Below are positions 1-4,324 of a stretch of DNA of 7,857 bases, in pieces. The stretch is taken from NCBI GenBank assembly GCA_947178015.1, contig CAMWWW010000097.1, positions 1 through 7,857 of the forward strand, written 5' to 3'. The notes beneath the pieces are model-generated. The model was not told where the DNA came from and made no database searches. It saw only the letters and a list, made by a program, of their open reading frames with translations. Made by a program: the position numbers and the translations under genes. The first letter of the stretch is position 1. Every line of letters begins with the position of its first letter. The stretch is from an uncultured Clostridia bacterium. Lineage in GTDB: Bacteria; Bacillota; Clostridia; Lachnospirales; Lachnospiraceae.

Positions 1-84
1 CGTCCGCTACGTTTTGAACTAAGCGAGAGCGGGGTGACGGAGGACTATAGCTGCTCTGGCTATGCGGACCCTTCCCGAAAATGA
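1..84 (+). CDS. C-terminal fragment of an unidentified protein (partial, enters from the left edge)
   Basis: Frame 1 is open from the window edge to a TGA at 82-84 and would encode the last 27 residues of a protein, ending in DPSRK. I do not recognise it. The other two forward frames stop within the first 22 bases, and one reverse frame also stays open, so this assignment is weak. It lies in the same frame as, and just upstream of, the MutS-like remnant, but nothing in it resembles MutS. It could equally be non-coding debris next to a broken gene. Confidence 0.3.
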   Translation, partial: RPLRFELSESGVTEDYSCSGYADPSRK

Positions 85-96
85 TTACATAAACAT

Positions 97-405
97 ATGT
101 TTTTTATGTGTGGAAAATTTGAAGACATTAGTGCGTTCTATATTGTGAAGAAGCTTGGCATACCGGATTCAATGCTTAAGAAGGCTTCTTTGGAGATTTA
201 TGGAGAGGAGTATAATCTTATGCTTCCCAGCGAGGAAAACGACGAGCTTTTGAAGCTTTCGGCGGAGAAGATCAGGAAAAAGAGAAAGGTGCATCATCCG
301 CAGGAGGCAGATAAAATCCAACTTAGTGACAGTGTTTTTGTTCTGCCGGACCGAAAGCTTCGGCATCAGATGGAAAGGAAATTCACACAGGGTGTTATGT
401 ATTAG
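97..405 (+). pseudogene. C-terminal remnant of a MutS-like mismatch-repair-family ATPase, truncated and internally deleted
   Basis: The open frame gives 102 residues from an ATG at 97. That ATG has no Shine-Dalgarno sequence and sits in a perfect palindrome, AAACATATGTTT (91-102). The stretch FYIVKKLGIPDSMLKKA (about residues 14-30) resembles the post-ATPase helices of clostridial MutS-type proteins. The phrase SDSVFVLPD (about 77-85) resembles the start of the small beta domain that follows, and RKLRHQMERKF (86-96) resembles their extreme C-terminus. From memory of the family these last two blocks are normally separated by roughly 50-60 residues, so an in-frame deletion near 345-360 is likely. 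The Walker motifs and all upstream domains are absent. The fragment is probably not a functional repair protein. It converges on the XRE gene, with 24 bases between the stop codons. The family assignment is from recalled sequence patterns and is only moderately certain. Confidence 0.45.
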
Positions 406-429
406 GAATCGTGAACGACAGTGACCAGC

Positions 430-681
430 TTAATCATTCGGTGAAACATACCTGTTTTCAAAGAAAAGAGTCATATCTATATTCAGCGCCCGTGCAATTT
501 GATGCAGAGCAGATAAAGAGATGCTTTTGTCACAGCCAGAGGCTTCAATTTTGGTTATGTAGCTAAGGCTTAGATGGCTCTTTTCTGCAAGTTTGGCCTG
601 TGTCATGTTAGCACGCTCCCTGTAATATTTGATATTTCTGCTGATGGTTTGGTAAAGCTCGTAATCATCCTTAAATTGCAT
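430..681 (-). CDS. XRE-family helix-turn-helix transcriptional regulator, 83 residues
   Basis: This is a compact single-domain DNA-binding protein of the Cro/CI (XRE) class. The helix-turn-helix spans about residues 12-72. It contains the typical start ISRNIKYYRERANMTQAKLA, the recognition segment LSLSYITKIEA, and the final helices LSALHQIARALNIDMTLFF. There is no partner domain for ligand sensing or proteolysis, so it probably binds as a dimer with little else attached. The start at 681 is supported by GAGG seven bases upstream on the minus strand. It diverges from the SHOCT-domain/greA pair, and the 239-base spacer carries a perfect inverted repeat (756-772) of the size such repressors recognise. 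Autoregulation, or control of the divergent pair, is inference. Genes of this type are common in accessory regions, which fits the gene debris downstream of it. Confidence 0.85.
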   Translation of the reverse strand: MQFKDDYELYQTISRNIKYYRERANMTQAKLAEKSHLSLSYITKIEASGCDKSISLSALHQIARALNIDMTLFFENRYVSPND

Positions 682-716
682 AATATAACCTCATTTCCGG
701 CAGGATGTGCCATTTC

Positions 717-747
717 ATGATATTGTTATTTTCTCATAATTTGGCAA
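717..747 (-). promoter_or_regulatory. Weak candidate sigma-A promoter for the XRE gene
   Basis: On the minus strand TTGCCA (742-747) could be a -35 box and TATCAT (717-722) a -10 box. The spacer is 19 bases, longer than optimal. A start near 710 would give a short leader before the ribosome-binding site. The AT-rich surroundings allow other choices, so this is tentative. Confidence 0.25.
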
Positions 748-755
748 GGAAAAAA

Positions 756-772
756 TTTCACTTATAGTGAAA
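756..772. promoter_or_regulatory. Perfect inverted repeat TTTCACT-TAT-AGTGAAA, candidate operator
   Basis: Two 7-base arms, TTTCACT (756-762) and AGTGAAA (766-772), are exact reverse complements around a 3-base centre. The total of 17 bases fits a dimeric helix-turn-helix repressor. It lies between the divergent XRE and SHOCT genes, upstream of both candidate -35 regions, and is flanked by A-rich DNA. That the XRE protein binds it is inference from position and symmetry. Confidence 0.55.
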
Positions 773-784
773 GAAAAAATCTGC

Positions 785-813
785 TATGCATATGTGGAAA
801 AATATATTATAAT
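785..813 (+). promoter_or_regulatory. Candidate promoter of the SHOCT-domain gene and greA-like gene
   Basis: A perfect TATAAT lies at 808-813. The hexamer 17 bases upstream (785-790, TATGCA) is a poor -35 box, so the promoter would be weak alone or need an activator. The inverted repeat at 756-772 ends 12 bases before it. A start near 820 would give a leader of about 100 bases. That leader contains a small AGCCA/TGGCT stem (831-852) with a 12-base loop, of unknown meaning. Confidence 0.35.
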
Positions 814-920
814 AAAAACAGATATAGGTCAGCCAGCGCGAAGTCATTGGCTTGGGAAGCGGATTTGTAATCTGTGCGTTTGGAAATCTTGGGGAAATAG
901 AGCGAGGGAGGAATGGGTAA

Positions 921-1280
921 ATGAGTAAAAATATGAGAATAAAACCGGGAAGAGGGCAGTCTGTGGCAGGCATGATCGTGGGGGCAATCTTTTGTGTAAT
1001 TGGATTGTTTGCTGCCATTCCTTATTTGGGGATTTTTGGAATGATTTGGACTGGAGTGGCAGTCGTTATCACGGTATTAAATGCGATTAATGTTTTTTCG
1101 GAGGAGGGAATTGCGACACATGAGTTAGTGATTGAAGACGAGACTGATCGCATTGGGAAGCCGGAGAAGAAGGAGTCTATCGAGGAGCGCCTGAACAAGC
1201 TGGATGGTCTTTATAATAAGGGGATAATTTCGATGGAAGAGCGTGAGGAGCAGAGAAAGAAGATATTGAATGATATATAA
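921..1280 (+). CDS. Small membrane protein with C-terminal SHOCT domain
   Basis: The 119-residue product starts with a short basic cytoplasmic segment. Two closely spaced hydrophobic helices follow (about residues 13-33 and 36-58), then a charged linker. The C-terminal helical segment IEERLNKLDGLYNKGIISMEE, followed by a basic run, is a typical SHOCT domain. This short motif occurs at the ends of many bacterial membrane and phage-related proteins and is often linked to oligomerisation; no enzymatic role is implied. GGGAGGA (906-912) lies eight bases before ATG 921 and fixes the start; the ATG at 913 overlaps this site and is rejected. The greA-like gene begins 27 bases after the stop, so the two are probably co-transcribed. 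The specific role is unknown. Confidence 0.8.
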   Translation: MSKNMRIKPGRGQSVAGMIVGAIFCVIGLFAAIPYLGIFGMIWTGVAVVITVLNAINVFSEEGIATHELVIEDETDRIGKPEKKESIEERLNKLDGLYNKGIISMEEREEQRKKILNDI

Positions 1281-1307
1281 AGAAGAACATAGGAAGGGCG
1301 CAGCAGT

Positions 1308-1808
1308 ATGCAGAATCAGCTAACCAAAAATGATATTAAAAAAATTCAGGAGGAAATTGACTATCGGAAGCTTGTCGTTCGAAAGGAAGCCATTGAGGCT
1401 GTCAAGGAGGCTCGTGCGCAGGGAGATCTGAGCGAAAATTTTGAATATTATGCCGCGAAAAAGGACAAGAATAAAAACGAGAGCCGCATCCGTTATCTGG
1501 AGCGGTTGATAAAGACCGCCCAGATTGTGTCGGATGAATCTATGGAAGATGAGGTTGGCATTAATAATACCGTGGAGATCTATATGGAAGATGAAGAGGA
1601 GCTTGAAACCATTAAGCTTGTCACCTCGATTCGCGGCAATTCCATGAAGGGAATGATAAGTACACAATCGCCTCTTGGCAGAGCGGTATTGGGAAAAAAG
1701 GTAGGCGATCGTGCCTATGTTGCCATAGATGAGCAGCGGGGGTATTATGTTGAAATTAAGAGCATAAAAAACACCGGCGACGAAGGGGATTCTATTAGAA
1801 GCTATTGA
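1308..1808 (+). CDS. GreA/GreB-family transcription elongation (transcript cleavage) factor, divergent clostridial type
   Basis: The 166-residue protein has the two-part Gre layout. The N-terminal coiled coil (about residues 5-80) carries the tip motif ARAQGDLSENFEYYAAKK. Within it D40 and E43 correspond to the acidic pair that helps RNA polymerase position the second magnesium ion and cleave backtracked RNA. The C-terminal FKBP-like domain (about 85-160) includes SPLGRAVLGKKVGD, which docks at the secondary channel in known Gre factors. The tip reads ENFEYYAAKKDKNKNESRI instead of the usual ENAEYHAAK, and the C-terminus extends into a charged tail. This therefore looks like a clostridial paralogue rather than the housekeeping GreA. 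AGGAAGGG (1291-1298) supports the start. It follows the SHOCT gene by 27 bases and precedes spoVT by 85. Whether it acts as a cleavage factor or a competitor at the channel cannot be told from sequence. Confidence 0.85.
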   Translation: MQNQLTKNDIKKIQEEIDYRKLVVRKEAIEAVKEARAQGDLSENFEYYAAKKDKNKNESRIRYLERLIKTAQIVSDESMEDEVGINNTVEIYMEDEEELETIKLVTSIRGNSMKGMISTQSPLGRAVLGKKVGDRAYVAIDEQRGYYVEIKSIKNTGDEGDSIRSY

Positions 1809-1832
1809 TCTCTTTCATATGAATGAATAAAT

Positions 1833-1880
1833 CTCCATTTTTTACAAACAATAGCATCATAGAACTATATAAAAATGGAG
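1833..1880 (+). promoter_or_regulatory. Long-range hairpin covering the spoVT ribosome-binding site
   Basis: CTCCATTTTT (1833-1842) and AAAAATGGAG (1871-1880) are exact reverse complements, forming a 10-bp stem with a 28-base loop. The 3' arm contains GGAG of the spoVT Shine-Dalgarno sequence (GGAGGAG, 1877-1883). No T-run follows the 3' arm, so it is not a terminator. A transcript reading through from greA would hide the site, while one starting inside the loop would not. The loop contains CATCATA (1855-1861), which fits the sigma-G -10 pattern, but I see no good matching -35. Confidence 0.5.
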
Positions 1881-1893
1881 GAGCAATTAGAAT

Positions 1894-2442
1894 ATGAAAG
1901 CGACCGGAATAGTGAGACGGATAGATGATTTGGGAAGAGTTGTAGTGCCGAAGGAAATAAGGAGAACCTTGAGAATTAGAGAAGGAGATCCTTTGGAAAT
2001 ATTTACAGACCGCGAGGGTGAGATTATTCTTAAGAAATATTCTCCCATTGGAGAATTGAGCCTGTTTGCAAGGCAGTATGCAGAAAGTTTGGCACAGATT
2101 ACGGGTCATATCGTATGTATCGCGGACAGAGATCAGATTATTGCCGCGACAGGAGTGGCGAAGAAGGAGCTTCAGGATAAGCCAATCAGCAAGCAGTTGG
2201 AGCATCTGATGAGTGAGAGGGAGGTTCTGGTGACGGGAAGAGATGGCAGAAACATGATTCCGATTGTAAATGGGCAGACGGACGAATATACTTCACTTGT
2301 CGCTCAGCCCATTATTTGTGAGGGGGATGTGATCGGTGTGGTTGCCATGTTGAGCAAGGATGGAAGAAGCCAGATGGGAGAGACGGAATTGAAGCTTGTG
2401 GGGGTTGCTTCCAGCTTTTTGGGCAGGCAGATGGAAAATTAA
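1894..2442 (+). CDS. spoVT: Stage V sporulation protein T (AbrB-type N-domain plus GAF-type C-domain)
   Basis: SpoVT is a DNA-binding regulator that in Bacillus adjusts sigma-G-dependent gene expression in the forespore and affects spore coat and germination properties. The 182-residue protein matches the family in length and layout. A swapped-hairpin AbrB domain occupies residues 1-50, with the signature GIVRRIDDLGRVVVPKEIRR and EGDPLEIF. A GAF-like domain runs over about 55-180 and includes QPIICEGDVIGVVAMLSK and the final helix ELKLVGVASSFLGRQMEN. GGAGGAG (1877-1883) lies ten bases before the ATG and supports the start. That site is inside a hairpin arm, which suggests translational control. 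The gene stands between the greA-like gene and the hup promoter, so it may be monocistronic. Forespore expression is expected from the family but no clear sigma-G promoter is visible. Confidence 0.95.
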   Translation: MKATGIVRRIDDLGRVVVPKEIRRTLRIREGDPLEIFTDREGEIILKKYSPIGELSLFARQYAESLAQITGHIVCIADRDQIIAATGVAKKELQDKPISKQLEHLMSEREVLVTGRDGRNMIPIVNGQTDEYTSLVAQPIICEGDVIGVVAMLSKDGRSQMGETELKLVGVASSFLGRQMEN

Positions 2443-2484
2443 GGGAAATTTGCGCAAATACCGGAAAATAGAGGAAAATTTCCT
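2443..2484. repeat. Inverted repeat between spoVT and the hup promoter
   Basis: GGAAATTT (2444-2451) is complementary to AAATTTCC (2476-2483), with a 24-base loop, and a G-T pair extends it at 2443/2484. The 12-base palindrome ATTTGCGCAAAT (2448-2459) overlaps its left arm. The right arm abuts the hup -35 box. There is no T-tract, so an ordinary terminator is unlikely. It may be a weak transcript end for spoVT or a protein-binding site. Confidence 0.35.
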
Positions 2485-2512
2485 TGACAAATGATGCGTA
2501 ACAGTTTATAAA
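2484..2512 (+). promoter_or_regulatory. Strong sigma-A promoter of hup-rqcP
   Basis: A perfect -35 box TTGACA (2484-2489) is followed after exactly 17 bases by TATAAA (2507-2512). The expected start is near 2519, giving a leader of about 94 bases before hup. This is one of the best promoter matches in the window and suits an abundant nucleoid protein. Confidence 0.85.
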
Positions 2513-2524
2513 TAAACATGAAGG

Positions 2525-2579
2525 TGTTGAGGGTTCTTAGATGAGGACAGGCAGTTTCACGTATGATATCACCTCAACA
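2525..2579 (+). promoter_or_regulatory. Long-range stem in the hup leader
   Basis: TGTTGAGG (2525-2532) and CCTCAACA (2572-2579) are exact complements, 8 bp with a 39-base loop. The left arm includes the GAGG that would serve as ribosome-binding site for the candidate leader ORF at 2541. The hup site itself (2598-2605) lies outside the stem. Confidence 0.4.
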
Positions 2580-2609
2580 AAAAGTATAAAATATCAGAGG
2601 AGGAGTTAG
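2541..2609 (+). CDS. Candidate 22-residue leader peptide upstream of hup
   Basis: An ATG at 2541 is preceded at seven bases by GAGGG (2529-2533) and opens a 22-codon frame beginning MRTGSFTYDITS and ending in QRRS. Its TAG stop (2607-2609) falls three bases before the hup ATG, so ribosomes translating it would cover the hup ribosome-binding site (2598-2605). It lies wholly inside the leader predicted from the promoter at 2484-2512. It could couple to hup translation or regulate it. A short open frame with a fair ribosome site can also occur by chance, so this is tentative. Confidence 0.35.
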   Translation: MRTGSFTYDITSTKSIKYQRRS

Positions 2610-2612
2610 TCA

Positions 2613-2888
2613 ATGAACAAGACTGAACTTATTGCTGCGATTGCAGAGAAAACCGAGTTGTCCAAGAAGGATTCTGAAAAAGCTTTAAAGGCATTTATCG
2701 AGGTAGTGACGGAAGAATTAAAGAAAGGTGAGAAGATCCAGTTAGTCGGCTTTGGTACGTTTGAGGTGGCAGAGAGGGCTGCAAGAGATGGAAGAAATCC
2801 TCAGACCGGTGAAGTGATGCCGATCCCTGCATCCAAGGCTCCTAAGTTCAAGGCAGGCAAGGCTTTAAAGGATGAAATTAACGAATAA
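2613..2888 (+). CDS. hup: HU-family histone-like DNA-binding protein
   Basis: HU is a small dimeric protein that bends and compacts DNA in the nucleoid and assists replication, recombination and transcription. The 91-residue product has the standard HU length. It carries the N-terminal helices (residues 1-40, start MNKTELIAAIAEKTELSKKD), the saddle segment IQLVGFGTFEVAERAARDGRNPQTG (about 43-67), and the proline-containing arm region MPIPASKAPKFKAGKALKD. The proline (in PIPAS) that intercalates into DNA in HU/IHF proteins is present. GAGGAGGAG at about 2597-2605 lies seven bases before ATG 2613 and supports the start. It is driven by the TTGACA/TATAAA promoter at 2484-2512. rqcP starts three bases after the stop, and a terminator-like hairpin follows rqcP, so hup-rqcP appears to be a two-gene unit. 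Confidence 0.95.
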   Translation: MNKTELIAAIAEKTELSKKDSEKALKAFIEVVTEELKKGEKIQLVGFGTFEVAERAARDGRNPQTGEVMPIPASKAPKFKAGKALKDEINE

Positions 2889-2891
2889 TTT

Positions 2892-3131
2892 ATGAGATTA
2901 GATAAGTTTTTAAAGGTTTCGCGTCTGATCAAGCGCCGGACGATCGCCAATGAGGCGTGTGATTCCGGCAGAGTGCTTGTGAATGGCAAGGTGGCAAAAG
3001 CATCTGCCACTGTGAAGGAGGGCGACGAGATCGAGATCCAGTTTGGAACAAAAGCAGTAAAGGTACAGGTTCTTGATGTTCAGGAAACGGTGAAGAAGGA
3101 CGAGGCGAAGGAGCTGTACAGATACATTTAG
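2892..3131 (+). CDS. rqcP: RqcP (YabO), S4-domain ribosome quality-control factor
   Basis: RqcP binds stalled 50S subunits together with RqcH and supports C-terminal alanine tailing of incomplete chains, marking them for degradation. The 79-residue protein is essentially one S4 RNA-binding domain. It opens with MRLDKFLKVSRLIKRRTIAN, continues with the loop ACDSGRVLVNGKVAKAS and KEGDEIEIQFG, and ends in a short charged tail. The length fits the family (about 80-90 residues). There is no Shine-Dalgarno sequence before ATG 2892, and the hup stop ends only three bases upstream. Translation therefore probably depends on ribosomes finishing hup. This position, after hup and before yabP, is conserved in many clostridia. 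Older annotations call it HslR/Hsp15-like or YabO. Confidence 0.93.
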   Translation: MRLDKFLKVSRLIKRRTIANEACDSGRVLVNGKVAKASATVKEGDEIEIQFGTKAVKVQVLDVQETVKKDEAKELYRYI

Positions 3132-3146
3132 CATAAAACATGGACA

Positions 3147-3194
3147 CTCCTAATATACTTTATCAGATTGAAGAAGTATATTAGGAGGTTTTTT
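3147..3194 (+). terminator. Terminator-like 14-bp hairpin plus T-tract, overlapping the yabP ribosome-binding site
   Basis: CTCCTAATATACTT (3147-3160) and AAGTATATTAGGAG (3174-3187) form a perfect 14-bp stem with a 13-base loop. One G follows, then six T (3189-3194). That is the layout of an intrinsic terminator for hup-rqcP, although the stem interior is AT-rich. The right arm contains AGGAG of the yabP Shine-Dalgarno sequence (3183-3188), and the yabP ATG directly follows the T-tract. Any transcript carrying both arms would therefore hide the yabP start. Confidence 0.7.
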
Positions 3195-3479
3195 ATGGAG
3201 GAAAGAGTACCATCAGGGAGCCACAGGCTGGTAGTAAATAACAGAAAGGGCGGCGCCATGACAGGAGTGACCGACGTGATAGCCTTCGATATGAATGAGG
3301 TGCTCCTTGAGACAGAGCTTGGCATGTTGATGATAAAGGGAAAGGATCTGCATGTCAATAAGCTGAATTTGGAGAAGGGGGAAGTGGATATCGACGGCAC
3401 AATCGACAGCCTTACTTATTCGGAAGTCAGCGATTATTCAAAAAAAGGGGAGTCTTTGATCAAAAGACTATTTAGCTGA
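3195..3479 (+). CDS. yabP: Sporulation protein YabP
   Basis: YabP is a small protein made under sigma-E in the mother cell in Bacillus. It belongs to the same fold family as the YqfC spore protein, and its molecular role is unclear. The 94-residue product matches the family in length (about 100) and pattern. It has a charged N-terminus, then beta-rich segments GVTDVIAFDMNEVLLETELGM and MIKGKDLHVNKLNLEKGEVDIDG. The closing segment is DSLTYSEVSDYSKKGESLIKRLF. An upstream in-frame ATG at 3168 lies in the hairpin loop and has no ribosome site. ATG 3195 has AGGAGG (3183-3188) six bases before it and is chosen. The yabP stop and the yabQ ATG share bases (TGATG), so the two are translationally coupled. 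No convincing sigma-E promoter was found upstream. Confidence 0.92.
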   Translation: MEERVPSGSHRLVVNNRKGGAMTGVTDVIAFDMNEVLLETELGMLMIKGKDLHVNKLNLEKGEVDIDGTIDSLTYSEVSDYSKKGESLIKRLFS

Positions 3480-3922
3480 TGAGCCGAATGATTCTGTGGG
3501 AGACAGAGTATCTGCTTTCTTGTTTCTTGCTGGGGATTCTTCTTACTATGCTTTATGATGTGTTAAGGATTACAAGAATTGTGCTGCCCCGAAAACTGTT
3601 TATGATAGGCATCGAGGATGCCATATATTGGCTTGTGGCGGCAGTTGCAGTTTTTATCCTGCTCTATAAGGGAAATGATGGGATTATTCGGTGGTATGCG
3701 ATCGCTGCTGTGGCGACAGCGATGTTCCTTTTTAACCTCTGTGTCAGCCGTTTTTTGGTTCCTTTTATCGGCGGGCTTCTTCGGGCACCGATAGATTTTA
3801 TTGGAAGGGTATTGAAAAGAGCAGGAAAAAGGGTTAAAATAATGCTTAGCAAGATAAAAAGAAGGTGGTTTCATGGCAGAAAGAGCGCCAAAAAGAAGGC
3901 AGAGAAGAAAGAGAAAGAGTAA
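3479..3922 (+). CDS. yabQ: Spore cortex biosynthesis protein YabQ (membrane protein)
   Basis: YabQ is an integral membrane protein of the outer forespore membrane, needed for cortex formation in Bacillus. This 147-residue version is shorter than Bacillus YabQ (about 210). It begins with the family's characteristic segment WETEYLLSCFLLGILLTMLYD (about residues 7-27, first membrane helix) followed by VLRITRIVLP. Further hydrophobic helices lie near 44-62, 70-88 and 88-103. The C-terminus (about 112-147) is strongly basic and probably cytoplasmic. Its start codon overlaps the yabP stop (TGATG) and no strong ribosome site precedes it, so coupling with yabP is likely. The last 50 bases overlap the start of divIC in another frame, and a candidate promoter for divIC lies within its coding sequence at 3812-3840. 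Confidence 0.9.
   Translation: MSRMILWETEYLLSCFLLGILLTMLYDVLRITRIVLPRKLFMIGIEDAIYWLVAAVAVFILLYKGNDGIIRWYAIAAVATAMFLFNLCVSRFLVPFIGGLLRAPIDFIGRVLKRAGKRVKIMLSKIKRRWFHGRKSAKKKAEKKEKE
3812..3840 (+). promoter_or_regulatory. Candidate sigma-A promoter for divIC inside yabQ
   Basis: TTGAAA (3812-3817) and TAAAAT (3835-3840) are separated by exactly 17 bases, each one mismatch from consensus. A start near 3847 leaves a leader of about 26 bases containing the divIC ribosome site AAGGTGG (3862-3868). It would let a division gene be transcribed in growing cells although the genes before it are sporulation genes. The AT-rich coding context means chance occurrence is possible. Confidence 0.5.
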
Positions 3923-4187
3923 GGGCGGCGTGATAGCGATCAGCTTGGTTGTGATGATGCTATCTGCTGTGATAGCATTTAAAAGCATTGAGCTTAGGGC
4001 GAAGAACGAGGCGTATATGCTGAGGGAGGAGAGCCTGAATAGGCAGATAGAGAATGAGCTGGAGCGCAAGGCGGAGCTTGAGGAGTATGAGAAATATGTG
4101 CAGACGAAAAAATATGTGGAGGAGGTTGCCAGAGAGAAATTAGGACTGGTCTATGAAAATGAGATTATTTTCAAGCCTGAGAAATAA
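3873..4187 (+). CDS. divIC: Septum formation initiator, DivIC/FtsB family
   Basis: DivIC (FtsB in Gram-negatives) is a bitopic divisome protein that pairs with FtsL through a coiled coil and helps recruit and activate the septal peptidoglycan synthase. The 104-residue product has a basic cytoplasmic tail (residues 1-18, many R and K) and one membrane helix (about 19-37, GGVIAISLVVMMLSAVIAF). A charged coiled coil follows (about 40-78). The family's final motif is YVEEVAREKLGLVYENEIIF. AAGGTGG (3862-3868) lies four bases before ATG 3873. It overlaps the end of yabQ by 50 bases. In Bacillus the same yabP-yabQ-divIC order is found, which supports the name over the general FtsB label. A terminator follows at 4217-4259. 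Confidence 0.9.
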   Translation: MAERAPKRRQRRKRKSKGGVIAISLVVMMLSAVIAFKSIELRAKNEAYMLREESLNRQIENELERKAELEEYEKYVQTKKYVEEVAREKLGLVYENEIIFKPEK

Positions 4188-4216
4188 AAAGCAGCATGAA
4201 TATCTGAATCACTGTG

Positions 4217-4259
4217 AGCACCCTGTATTCGATAAAAGATTGCAGTGGTGCTTCTTTTT
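4217..4259 (+). terminator. Intrinsic terminator after divIC
   Basis: AGCACC (4217-4222) pairs with GGTGCT (4247-4252). Allowing one bulged T, CTGTA above it pairs with TGCAG, extending the stem by about five pairs. The run TCTTTTT (4253-4259) follows directly. This closes the yabP-yabQ-divIC unit and isolates it from the spoIIE promoter, which starts about 33 bases later. Confidence 0.7.
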
Positions 4260-4324
4260 GTCATAAATTTTTTGAAAAACCTGTACCAGATTTGACAAAA
4301 TTAGTAAAACCTGTCCGCTATAAT
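4256..4324 (+). promoter_or_regulatory. spoIIE promoter with 21-bp spacer and Spo0A-box-like sites
   Basis: TTGACA (4292-4297) and TATAAT (4319-4324) both match the sigma-A consensus perfectly, but are 21 bases apart instead of 17. In Bacillus subtilis the Spo0A-activated promoters of spoIIE and spoIIG have the same kind of over-long spacer (about 21-22). The -35 box lies in TTTGACAAA (4291-4299), whose complement TTTGTCAAA differs from the 0A-box TGTCGAA core at one base. A weaker site, TTTGTCATA, lies at 4257-4265 on the forward strand. A start near 4331 gives a leader of about 30 bases. Confidence 0.8.

Noticed and set aside
842..895. tRNA-Thr(UGU)-like anticodon arm: GCGGA-TTTGTAA-TCTGT at 859-875 in the leader of the SHOCT gene
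   Set aside because: The 7-base loop and 5-bp stem look like an anticodon arm, but two of the pairs are G-T. I could find no matching D arm, T arm (no GTTCGA-type loop) or acceptor stem around it.
3132..3146. Sigma-E -10-like CATAAAAC (3132-3139) upstream of yabP
   Set aside because: No acceptable -35 element is found at 13-15 bases upstream, and the start would include the whole hairpin that hides the yabP ribosome site.
3168..3194. Longer yabP start at ATG 3168
   Set aside because: No ribosome site, and the nine extra codons are encoded by the hairpin loop and arm. AGGAGG sits correctly for ATG 3195.
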